Source: an uncultured Bacteroidales bacterium
GTDB lineage: Bacteria > Bacteroidota > Bacteroidia > Bacteroidales > F082
Assembly (NCBI GenBank): GCA_947303085.1
Contig: CAMYXP010000001.1
Location: 372,001-436,000, forward strand
Reading direction: 5' to 3'
DNA length: 64,000 nt
A model generated the notes under the pieces. That model searched no databases and was not told the DNA's origin. It saw only the letters and a list, made by a program, of their open reading frames with translations. Position numbers and translations under genes: made by a program. Positions 52,835 through 60,587 of the stretch are shown one piece after another (the first letter of the stretch is position 1; each line of letters opens with the position of its first letter).

Positions 52835-54372
52835 TATTTAAGATTCAATTTATTGATTTTCAAATAGTTTTCAACGTTTTCGATATCTTTGTAGAATGGT
52901 GTGTCTTCGATGAAGAGCGGCACCATCTCACGAATCTTATCGTAAACCTTACGTGATGTCGGACAGAGCTTGTCGGCGATCTTGAGACAGTCGGTGGCCT
53001 GTGCCAAAGCGATGTACTGAATTGCCATCACCTGGAAGCAGTTTTCAACTACCTGCTTGCAAATCAAAGCGGTGTTGGTACCCATGCTCACGATGTCCTG
53101 GTTGTCGTTGTTGTTCGGGATGCTGTGAACGTAGTTCGGCATAGCGAGTGTCTGGCATTCAGCTGTCGTCGATGTCGCTGTGAACTGGCAAGCCTGCATT
53201 CCGTAGTTAAGACCGAGTGTTCCGAGGTTTAGGAACGGAGGCAAGATGCCGTTGATGCGGTCGTGGAACAGGTAGTTGAGCTGACGCTCGGATGTCATGG
53301 CGAGACGCACAAGAGCGATCTTGACCTTGTCTTCCTCGAGCGAGATATAATCGCCGTGGAAGTTACCGCCATGGTAAACATATTGTGAATCGGGGTCGAC
53401 GATAGGGTTGTCGCATGCCGAATTAAGCTCATCTTCGAGAATCTGACGCGCGTTGAGCAATGTGTCGTAGATAGGGCCTAAAATCTGCGGTGTACAACGC
53501 AGCGAGTAATAAGCCTGCACCTTATGCTCGAACACTTTCACATCGGAATGACCGTAGTCGTAAAGCTCATGAGCGCGTTTTTTCATGCACTTTGAACCTT
53601 CTGAGAGCTCTCTCAACCTACGTGCTATCACTTGCTGACCTTCATGGCGACGAGGCTTGTTTTCGCCTTCCGACATATAGTCGTCAAACGAAGAGGCTAT
53701 CTCGTTCATCCATACCGCTGCGAGGGTGGCCCAGTCGAGCAGGTTCTCGGCATGCAGCTGATTCACCACGCTGATACCGGTCATCACTGAGGTTCCGTTG
53801 GTGATGCTTAAGCCTTCGCGTATGTGCATCTTCAGCGGAGTGAGTCCGAGTTGTTTCAACACATCGGCCGACTTGCGCCATTCGCCTTTGTAGTGAACCT
53901 CCCCTTCGCCAATGAGACAAAGCGCGATATGTGCCAACTGCACCAAGTCACCGCTTGCACCCACGCTGCCATGCATTGGGATGAAAGGGTAGATGCCTTC
54001 GTTGATGAAGGAAATCAACAGTTTCGCCACATCGGTGTGAACGCCTGAGCGACATTGAAGCACGGTGCCTAAACGGGCAATCATTGCCGATTTCACGTAG
54101 ACATCGCCTAAAGGCTCGCCAGCTCCAGTGGAATGGCTGCGGATGATATTGTATTGTAAATCAGTGAGATAACGATCGTCGACACGCCACTGCGCCATCG
54201 GGCCGAAACCAGTGTTGATACCGTAAATCACCTTTTCGGCGGCAAATTTCTCCAAGAAACGATAGCATGCCTCAACACGATCCATCCATTCTTTGGAAAT
54301 GTCAATGTTTTCGCCAGAATACAACACTTTCTCAACTTCGTTGATAGTTATTCTGTCTTTGAAAGTAATCAT
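52834..54372 (-). CDS. Tyrosine ammonia-lyase, first gene of the aryl-polyene operon
   Basis: This 512-residue MIO enzyme removes ammonia from an aromatic amino acid. The MIO precursor Ala-Ser-Gly is in GSVGASGDL (A139-G141). The substrate loop reads RSHSTG (S79-H80). That pair is typical of histidine ammonia-lyases, but the surrounding sequence (YGINTGFGPMAQW, IREGL, YHGGNFHGDYISLE) is very close to the characterised Flavobacterium johnsoniae tyrosine ammonia-lyase, which also has RSH (from memory). 4-Coumarate is then the polyene starter. The frame is open 11 codons upstream to a TTG inside the promoter, so ATG 54372 is used. No hut genes are nearby. Confidence 0.87.
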   Translation of the reverse strand: MITFKDRITINEVEKVLYSGENIDISKEWMDRVEACYRFLEKFAAEKVIYGINTGFGPMAQWRVDDRYLTDLQYNIIRSHSTGAGEPLGDVYVKSAMIARLGTVLQCRSGVHTDVAKLLISFINEGIYPFIPMHGSVGASGDLVQLAHIALCLIGEGEVHYKGEWRKSADVLKQLGLTPLKMHIREGLSITNGTSVMTGISVVNQLHAENLLDWATLAAVWMNEIASSFDDYMSEGENKPRRHEGQQVIARRLRELSEGSKCMKKRAHELYDYGHSDVKVFEHKVQAYYSLRCTPQILGPIYDTLLNARQILEDELNSACDNPIVDPDSQYVYHGGNFHGDYISLEEDKVKIALVRLAMTSERQLNYLFHDRINGILPPFLNLGTLGLNYGMQACQFTATSTTAECQTLAMPNYVHSIPNNNDNQDIVSMGTNTALICKQVVENCFQVMAIQYIALAQATDCLKIADKLCPTSRKVYDKIREMVPLFIEDTPFYKDIENVENYLKINKLNLK

Positions 54373-54402
54373 AGCAATATTATTCCAATTAATATAATTG
54401 TG

Positions 54403-54410
54403 CAAATATA
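54403..54410 (-). promoter_or_regulatory. -7 element of the aryl-polyene operon
   Basis: The minus strand reads TATATTTG, 30 bases upstream of the ammonia-lyase ATG. It is the only good promoter before the block and could drive the whole leftward block of about 24 kb. Confidence 0.65.
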
Positions 54411-54428
54411 AATAATAATTTTTAATGT

Positions 54429-54469
54429 TTGCAACACAAAAATCATTTTTATAAAAAAAAATTGCAACA
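54429..54469 (-). promoter_or_regulatory. Candidate operator: paired TGTTGCAA boxes
   Basis: TGTTGCAA occurs twice on the minus strand (54429-54436 and 54462-54469), 33 bases or about three helical turns apart, just upstream of the -7 element. Such phased direct repeats often bind a dimeric regulator. No regulator gene is adjacent. Confidence 0.35.
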
Positions 54470-54522
54470 TCTCAATAATATTTGAAACATTGCGATTTTT
54501 AAAAAATCAAATAATATGCTGA

Positions 54523-55587
54523 TTACTCAACAATCAACTTTTCAGTCTTTCCATCGATGCTTACGAAGTAAATGCCTTTAGGAAGTGTAACTGTTTCTTT
54601 TTCAATAATTTCCTTAGTTAAAACAACTTGTCCGAGAATGTTTGTGATAGAAACAATGCCGTTGCCTTCGATGGTCACATCTCCACTCGACGGGTTAGGA
54701 TATACGCTTGTCGCCGTAATCGAGTGTTCAGCTACCGACTCATATCCGGCTGTAGCCCAAAGTGTTGACATCGCTGTAGCGCAATCGCAGTCAAGGGTAA
54801 ATATGATGTCAACCCAGCCCAAGCCTCCTATCTCAATGTCGTTCGTAAACGTCGCGACACCGTCAAACCTGATAGATTCGTCGGGTTCGACGTGGAAGTA
54901 TGTGCATGCCGTTCCGTCTTTATAAAGATGCACATTGGTGAAATAATCGCTTATTTTTGTGATGAAGACGTTGGCAGGCTCATAGCCCAAGTTGCTGAAT
55001 AAACACTTGAATTCCACCTGCGAACCTGGTGCGGCAATGACGTAATAATTCGCCGGAGTGACTTCAATATCGTATTTTCCGACCATGTCGACATTAACCT
55101 CGTCGATGGTGAGATAATTGTTGCTGCCTGTCGTCGTCGCATGTATGCCGAAATACTGGTAATCTGCAGCCATTTCCTCGATATATGCCGAGAATTTCTC
55201 ATAGCTTCCATTGCTGACATTCTCATTGAGCAAAAGCTGCGTCATAGCACTTGGATCAGGGCTGTTGCCCGCCCAAATTTCAAGATGATAATCACCGTCG
55301 GTGATAGCCCAAAGAGAGTAACGGTATTTCAACTCATCACTAATAAACATCTGCATAAACATCCATGATTCGGTATTGTTTGTGTAGACATACCAGTTGC
55401 CATTATGAGGAATACGGTTGTGGTCTTTTTCAAGATATCCGCACACAAACGAGTTGTCGTCGCACACCCATCCTACAGGAGATTCGCCATCGTGATTGGC
55501 ATATTCGAAGCTGTCGTATAAAATGCTGTCAGCGTAGACCAAGCTCGCTGACAACACTATAAATAAGGTAACTACAAACTTTTTCAT
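54523..55587 (-). CDS. T9SS-sorted secreted protein with a lectin-like domain
   Basis: This exported protein of 354 residues has a signal peptide (1-19, ending in SLVYA). Residues 22-165 have a choice-of-anchor or jelly-roll pattern beginning DSFEYANHDGESPVGW. A CARDB-like beta domain follows at about 170-275. The C-terminal 75 residues from SVYPNPSSGD to LIVE are a type A T9SS sorting domain. Its ligand is unknown. It starts 2 bases after infB, so it is probably co-transcribed with a translation operon, which is an odd setting for a surface protein. Confidence 0.85.
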   Translation of the reverse strand: MKKFVVTLFIVLSASLVYADSILYDSFEYANHDGESPVGWVCDDNSFVCGYLEKDHNRIPHNGNWYVYTNNTESWMFMQMFISDELKYRYSLWAITDGDYHLEIWAGNSPDPSAMTQLLLNENVSNGSYEKFSAYIEEMAADYQYFGIHATTTGSNNYLTIDEVNVDMVGKYDIEVTPANYYVIAAPGSQVEFKCLFSNLGYEPANVFITKISDYFTNVHLYKDGTACTYFHVEPDESIRFDGVATFTNDIEIGGLGWVDIIFTLDCDCATAMSTLWATAGYESVAEHSITATSVYPNPSSGDVTIEGNGIVSITNILGQVVLTKEIIEKETVTLPKGIYFVSIDGKTEKLIVE

Positions 55588-55589
55588 AA

Positions 55590-58511
55590 TTACAGTTTTC
55601 TGCTGACCTCTTTCTCGGTGTAACCCTCGATGATGTCACCAACTTTGATGTCGTTGAAGTTCTCGATGTTCAAGCCGCATTCGAAGCCTGCTGACACCTC
55701 CTTGACGTCGTCTTTGAAACGTTTCAGTGAGCCGAGTGTGCCGGTGTGAACCACGATGCCGTCGCGGATAAGACGAATCTTTGTCTGACGGTTGACCTTG
55801 CCGTCGAGCACCATACAACCGGCGATGTTTCCGACCTTGCTGATGTGGAACACCTCGCGGATCTCGATGTTGCATGTCACAACTTCTTGAATCTCAGGAG
55901 CTAACATACCTTCGATAGCAGCCTTGATTTCTTCGATGGCGGTGTAGATGATAGAGTAGAGTCGGATATCAATCTGTTCTTTCTCCGCAATCTTTCTGGC
56001 CTGCATTGTAGGACGCACGTTAAAGCCCACGATGATGGCGTTGGATGCCGATGCGAGCATGATATCTGCCTCGCTGATGGCACCCACCGACTTGTGGATG
56101 ATGTTGACCTGTACCTCTTCTGTCGAGAGTTTCAGCAATGAGTCTGACAGAGCCTCCACAGAGCCGTCAACGTCGGCCTTGACGATGATGTTGAGCTCTT
56201 TGAAGTCGCCTATGGCGATACGACGTCCAATCTCGTCCAAAGTGATGTGTTTCTGGGTTCTGATACCCATCTCACGTTGCAACTGCTGACGACGGTTGGC
56301 GATGGTCTTCACTTCGCGTTCGTCGGTCATCACGTTGAAGTTGTCGCCCGCCTGAGGAGCGCCGTTCAAACCGAGGAGCAAGAGTGGGGTGGAAGGACCG
56401 GCTTCTTTCAGCTGCTGGTTGCGTTCGTTGAACATCGCCTTCACCTTGCCGTAGGTTGTGCCTGCTAGCACCATGTCGCCCACATGCAATGTTCCTTCCT
56501 GAACCAAAATCTTAGCCACGTAGCCACGTCCTTTGTCGAGTGCCGACTCGATGACGGTGCCTTTGGCCAATTTATTTGGGTTGCCCTTGAGATCGAGCAT
56601 CTCGGCTTCGAGAAGCACCTTCTCGAGAAGCTCGTCGACACCGATACCTTGTTTTGCTGATATCTCCTGCGACTGCACCTTGCCGCCCCATTCCTCGACG
56701 AGAATGTTCATGTCGGCAAGCTGACGGTAGATCTTCTGCGGGTCAGCCGTTGGCTTATCTATCTTGTTGATAGCGAACACGATAGGCACGTTGGCAGCGT
56801 GAGCGTGGTTAATAGCCTCGACGGTCTGCGGCATCACGTTGTCATCAGCTGCGATGACGATGATGGCGACGTCGGTGATCTTGGCACCACGGGCACGCAT
56901 GGCGGTAAACGCCTCGTGGCCAGGAGTGTCGAGGAATGTGACCTTCTTGCCTGAGCTGGTCTTCACCTCGTAAGCACCGATGTGCTGGGTGATACCGCCA
57001 GCCTCGCCAGCCACCACGTTGGTGCTTCTGATGAAGTCCAACAACTTGGTCTTACCGTGGTCGACGTGACCCATGACGGTGACGACAGGAGCTCTCGGGA
57101 CGAGGTCTTTCGGGTTGTCAGGCTCGTCGGCTTCGGCGATGGCTTCCTGCACGTCCATGCTCTGGAACTCGACCTTGAAGCCGAACTCTTCAGCCACGAC
57201 TTGCAGAATCTCAGCATCCAAACGCTGGTTGATGGAGACGAACATGCCTAAACTCATGCAGGTGGCGATGACCTTGGTCACAGGGATGTTCATCAAGGTA
57301 GCCAACTCGTTGGCTGTGACGAACTCCGTGACCTTGAGGACTTTCTGTTCCTCCATTTCGTGCATTCTTTCCTCCTCGAGCTCATTCTGGATGTTGTGAC
57401 GTTTCTCACGGCGGTGCTTCGAAGTCTTCGACTTACCCAGTGGTGACAGTCTTGCGAGTGTCTCCTTGATCTGTTTCTGGATTTCTTCGTCGGTCAACTC
57501 CGGCTTCTCCTCAAAGATAGGCTGTTTGCCTTTCTTGAAGCGGTCGCGGTCCTTACGTTTCTCGTCTTTGCCGCCTGGCTTGCCGCCCTGACCCTGCATT
57601 TTCCCGCCTTGCCCCTGCTGCTTGCCTTTACCGTCTTTCGGTCTGTCCTGTCCTGCCACCTCGTTAGGGTTCACAGGACTGTTGCCTATACGTTTACGTT
57701 TTTTCTTCTTGTCTTTCTTGTCATCACCAGAGGTTGCTACAGGCTTGCCTTTGCCTTTGTGCTCAACAGGAAGCTCGATCTTATCGAGAATCTTCGGGCC
57801 TTCCAATTTCTTGAACTTGGTAGGAATGAAGTTGATGTCGGCCTCGTCTGTCTCAGGCTGAACAGGCTTCTGCTCTTCCACTGGTTGTGCCGGCTTAGGC
57901 TGTGGAGCCGGTTGCTCTGCCGGTTTCTCTTCTTTAGGCTGCTTTGGCTGAGGTTTTTCCTCTTTCTTCGGGGCGTTATTGGGCTGTCCGTGACCCTTTT
58001 TGTCGCCGTCCAAATCAATTTTGCCTACAACATTCAGCTTGATGGCTTCTATTTTCTCTTCTTTCTTTTCCTCTTTTTTAATCTCTTTCTTGGCTTCAGC
58101 CTTAGCCTCTTTCTTCTCCTCCTTTTTCTCCTCTTTCACCTCAATCTTCTCCTCCTTATCCGTCTTCTCCTTCTTATCCATCTTAGCCTCCTTATCATTA
58201 ATAAGGATATTCGACTTAATGGATACGATTTTCTCTTCTTCTTCCATGGTCTTAGGCTTCTCCGTCGTCTCAACGGTGATGGTTTTGCCTTTGAAAGCGA
58301 TGTTACCGAGCTGGTCGGCGTTTTTCTTGACTTCTTTCTCTCCCTGATATTCCTTCACCACGAGGGCATATTGCTCCTCTGTGAGTTTGGTGTTAGGCGA
58401 TGGGTCGATGCTCATGCCTTTCTTGGCGAGAAATTCCACAATTGTCGAGGTGCCCACGTTGAACTCCCTCGCAGCCTTTGATAATCTGATATTTTTAACT
58501 TCTTCGGACAT
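55590..58511 (-). CDS. infB: Translation initiation factor IF-2
   Basis: This GTPase brings initiator tRNA to the ribosome. It has 973 residues. An N-terminal IF2 domain precedes a long Lys/Glu/Pro/Gln-rich disordered linker (about 75-330). The second N-terminal helix domain lies near 385-440. The G domain has GHVDHGKT (G1), DTPGHEAF (G3) and NKIDKP (G4), and beta-barrel domains follow to the end. The linker gives rise to long hydrophobic open frames on the other strand, which are not genes. Order rimP-nusA-infB is conserved in bacteria. Confidence 0.97.
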   Translation of the reverse strand: MSEEVKNIRLSKAAREFNVGTSTIVEFLAKKGMSIDPSPNTKLTEEQYALVVKEYQGEKEVKKNADQLGNIAFKGKTITVETTEKPKTMEEEEKIVSIKSNILINDKEAKMDKKEKTDKEEKIEVKEEKKEEKKEAKAEAKKEIKKEEKKEEKIEAIKLNVVGKIDLDGDKKGHGQPNNAPKKEEKPQPKQPKEEKPAEQPAPQPKPAQPVEEQKPVQPETDEADINFIPTKFKKLEGPKILDKIELPVEHKGKGKPVATSGDDKKDKKKKRKRIGNSPVNPNEVAGQDRPKDGKGKQQGQGGKMQGQGGKPGGKDEKRKDRDRFKKGKQPIFEEKPELTDEEIQKQIKETLARLSPLGKSKTSKHRREKRHNIQNELEEERMHEMEEQKVLKVTEFVTANELATLMNIPVTKVIATCMSLGMFVSINQRLDAEILQVVAEEFGFKVEFQSMDVQEAIAEADEPDNPKDLVPRAPVVTVMGHVDHGKTKLLDFIRSTNVVAGEAGGITQHIGAYEVKTSSGKKVTFLDTPGHEAFTAMRARGAKITDVAIIVIAADDNVMPQTVEAINHAHAANVPIVFAINKIDKPTADPQKIYRQLADMNILVEEWGGKVQSQEISAKQGIGVDELLEKVLLEAEMLDLKGNPNKLAKGTVIESALDKGRGYVAKILVQEGTLHVGDMVLAGTTYGKVKAMFNERNQQLKEAGPSTPLLLLGLNGAPQAGDNFNVMTDEREVKTIANRRQQLQREMGIRTQKHITLDEIGRRIAIGDFKELNIIVKADVDGSVEALSDSLLKLSTEEVQVNIIHKSVGAISEADIMLASASNAIIVGFNVRPTMQARKIAEKEQIDIRLYSIIYTAIEEIKAAIEGMLAPEIQEVVTCNIEIREVFHISKVGNIAGCMVLDGKVNRQTKIRLIRDGIVVHTGTLGSLKRFKDDVKEVSAGFECGLNIENFNDIKVGDIIEGYTEKEVSRKL

Positions 58512-58572
58512 ATAAAAATCTAATTTTGTTAAATTTTTCTCTAATCTTTATACTTTTTAACTTTAAACTATT

Positions 58573-58608
58573 CAACTACTCTAAACTCTACACTCTAAAC
58601 TCTACACT
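58573..58608 (-). repeat. GTGTAGAGTTTAGA array after the nusA stop codon
   Basis: In the sense direction the TAA stop is followed by AGTGTAGAGTTTAGAGTGTAGAGTTTAGAGTAG, two near-perfect 14-base repeats. The words match those after gap and the cluster methyltransferase. It lies between nusA and infB inside one operon, so it is transcribed. Confidence 0.65.
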
Positions 58609-59853
58609 TTATTCAGCGAATTCAGCCTGCAAAATCTTGAATACCTCGTTCACTGTCTCGATCTCGAGGTCAGCGCGTGATGCCACTTCCTCAGGTGTGT
58701 AGGCGAGGACGTTTTTAGCGGTGTCGCAGCCCATTCTTCTGAGTGAATCGATGATCCAGTCTTCGATTTCGTCGTTGAATTCCTTCAAATCGACGTCGTC
58801 TTCCATGTCGACTTCGTCACTGTTACGATAAACGTCGATGTCGTAGCCTGTCAAGCGGCCTGCGAGCTTGATGTTGTAGCCGCCTTTACCGATGGCGAGG
58901 CTCACCTGGTCGTTCTCCATGTAAACTTCAGCGAGTTTCTTGGCCTCGTTGATGTTGATGGATGTGATCTTGGCAGGATTCAAAGCTCTGCTGATGAACA
59001 ACTCAGGTTTTGTTGTGAAGTTGATGACGTCGATGTTCTCGTTGCGGAGCTCTCTCACGATGCCGTGGATACGCGAACCCTTCATACCGACGCATGCGCC
59101 GACCGGGTCGATTCTGTCGTCGTATGACTCGACAGCGATCTTGGCTCTCTGACCTGGCTCACGCACGATTTTTCTGATGGTGATCAAGCCATCGTAAACT
59201 TCCGGAACCTCCTGCTCGAACAAGCGCTGCAGGAAGATTTCAGATGTTCTTGACAAAGTGATGACAGGTGTGCCGTTTTTGTTCTCCACGCTCTTCACGA
59301 TGGCACGGATGCTCTCACCTTTCTTATAAACGTCGGCAGGAATCTGCTCGGCTTTAGGCAAAACCAACTCGATGCCGTCTTCGTCGACAGCGATGATCTC
59401 CTTGCGCCATGCCTGTGATACCTCGGCGTTCACGATTTCACCAACTTTATCTTTGTATTTCAGATAGATATTCTCCTTCTCGTATTCCATGATCTTGGTC
59501 TGGAGGTTCTGGCGGATAGCCAAAATCTCTCTTCTGCCAAAGCTATGAATATCAACCACTTCCGAAACTTCGTCACCGACTTCAAAGTCAGGCTCGATTT
59601 TTATTGCGTCGGAATATGCGATCTCTGAAAGCTCGTCTTCTACAGCGCCGTCTTCCACCACTGTGCGGTTGTGGTAAATCTCAAGGTCGCCCTTGTCGAT
59701 GTTGACGATGATGTCGAAATACTCGTCGCTGCCGTATTTCTTGGCAAGCATAGCCTTGAACACGTCGCTCAAGATGTGCATCATGGCTTCACGGTCGATG
59801 TTCTTAAACTCCTTAAATTCGGAGAAGGTGTCGATTAAGTTAAGTGTGTCCAT
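58609..59853 (-). CDS. nusA: Transcription termination/antitermination factor NusA
   Basis: This factor binds RNA polymerase and modulates pausing and termination. It has 414 residues: an N-terminal polymerase-binding domain, an S1 domain at about 130-200, and two KH domains with GACVGMKGSRI near 250 and LAIGKGGYNIKLA near 320. A C-terminal helix-hairpin-helix region follows. It lacks the extra acidic repeats of E. coli NusA, as is common. It follows rimP by 2 bases. Confidence 0.96.
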   Translation of the reverse strand: MDTLNLIDTFSEFKEFKNIDREAMMHILSDVFKAMLAKKYGSDEYFDIIVNIDKGDLEIYHNRTVVEDGAVEDELSEIAYSDAIKIEPDFEVGDEVSEVVDIHSFGRREILAIRQNLQTKIMEYEKENIYLKYKDKVGEIVNAEVSQAWRKEIIAVDEDGIELVLPKAEQIPADVYKKGESIRAIVKSVENKNGTPVITLSRTSEIFLQRLFEQEVPEVYDGLITIRKIVREPGQRAKIAVESYDDRIDPVGACVGMKGSRIHGIVRELRNENIDVINFTTKPELFISRALNPAKITSININEAKKLAEVYMENDQVSLAIGKGGYNIKLAGRLTGYDIDVYRNSDEVDMEDDVDLKEFNDEIEDWIIDSLRRMGCDTAKNVLAYTPEEVASRADLEIETVNEVFKILQAEFAE

Positions 59854-59855
59854 TT

Positions 59856-60317
59856 TTAAAATTTAATATATGGTCTGACTTCTTTTAATTTATTGATTTC
59901 CAATGTAGTAGCTTCGTGATAAACGATTTTTGTCAGCTTGCCGTACTTCTTGGCCTCGGCTTCCTCGACTTCAAGCTGCATATCGTTGAACGACAATAAC
60001 TTATACATCTTTTTCACTCCTTCATTATCGGTGATGATGAGGTCTTTGCCGATGTATTTCTGATACTGTCTCATCTTCAGAAGTGGCTCGTCGATGCCTG
60101 CCGACGACACGCTGAGTTCATAATCCTCAACGTCACGGTCGAGTTTCTCGTTGATGTAATTGCTTACCACAACACAGTCGTCGATGGTTACTGAACTGTC
60201 CGCGTCAAGGAAAAGTTCAATGACATTATCCTTGTGAATCAACACGTTAACAACGTAACGGTCGGTGTCTTTCATGGCTTCTTCCGCCAAACTGATGATT
60301 TGTTCTTTCGTTATCAT
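59856..60317 (-). CDS. rimP: Ribosome maturation factor RimP
   Basis: This factor acts in 30S subunit maturation. It has 153 residues, with VELFLDADSSVTIDDC and the YELSVSSAGIDEPL motif that marks the family, followed by a short Sm-like C-terminal domain. It is the first protein gene of the rimP-nusA-infB operon and lies 60 bases downstream of tRNA-Gln. A terminator-like hairpin lies between them. Confidence 0.93.
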   Translation of the reverse strand: MITKEQIISLAEEAMKDTDRYVVNVLIHKDNVIELFLDADSSVTIDDCVVVSNYINEKLDRDVEDYELSVSSAGIDEPLLKMRQYQKYIGKDLIITDNEGVKKMYKLLSFNDMQLEVEEAEAKKYGKLTKIVYHEATTLEINKLKEVRPYIKF

Positions 60318-60329
60318 TTCTTTAACAAT

Positions 60330-60358
60330 AAAAAAACCTGTTACATTCCGTAGCAGGC
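60330..60358 (-). terminator. Hairpin between tRNA-Gln and rimP
   Basis: On the minus strand CCTGCTAC (60350-60357) pairs with GTAACAGG (60337-60344) around five bases, followed by six T. It would end the tRNA transcript. Since no other promoter is seen before rimP, partial read-through or attenuation is possible. Confidence 0.7.
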
Positions 60359-60377
60359 CTTCAACTCTTTCCTAATG

Positions 60378-60448
60378 TTGTCGAGCAAGGATTCGAACCT
60401 TGACAGGCAGAACCAAAATCTGCAGTGCTGCCATTACACCACTCGACA
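60378..60448 (-). tRNA. tRNA-Gln (anticodon TTG)
   Basis: The cloverleaf is complete. The acceptor stem is TGTCGAG/CTCGACA with discriminator A. The anticodon arm is GCAGA-TTTTGGT-TCTGC with anticodon TTG. The T arm contains GGTTCGAATCC. The 3' CCA is not encoded. The gene has 71 bases. Confidence 0.95.
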
Positions 60449-60472
60449 TCATTCCAATTCTGAATGCGGGTG

Positions 60473-60480
60473 CAAAATTA
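60473..60480 (-). promoter_or_regulatory. -7 element of tRNA-Gln (and possibly rimP-nusA-infB)
   Basis: The minus strand reads TAATTTTG, 24 bases before the tRNA 5' end. Confidence 0.6.
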
Positions 60481-60551
60481 CAAAAAAAATCAATACGACA
60501 TTAAAAATGTGAAAAAAATATTTTTATTGGCTTTTATCTATAATAATTGTG

Positions 60552-60559
60552 TATCTTTG
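60552..60559 (+). promoter_or_regulatory. -7 element of the DUF2723 gene
   Basis: TATCTTTG ends 28 bases before the ATG at 60588. It excludes the longer open frame from 60549 as the real start. Confidence 0.65.
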
Positions 60560-60587
60560 CAGTTTAAATATTGGAAATTTTTACAAA

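Noticed and set aside
52834..54372. Histidine ammonia-lyase (hutH) for histidine breakdown
   Set aside because: The Ser-His loop fits HutH, but the rest matches the F. johnsoniae tyrosine enzyme, no hutU, hutI or hutG is present, and the gene heads the polyene operon.
29935..54410. True flexirubin cluster with a dialkylresorcinol branch
   Set aside because: No DarA/DarB-type proteins and no resorcinol-forming KS III were found in the block.
57609..58481. A 290-codon hydrophobic open frame on the plus strand
   Set aside because: It is the antisense of the Lys/Glu-rich linker of infB; Leu/Phe runs arise from the complement of AAG/GAG codons and there is no start context.
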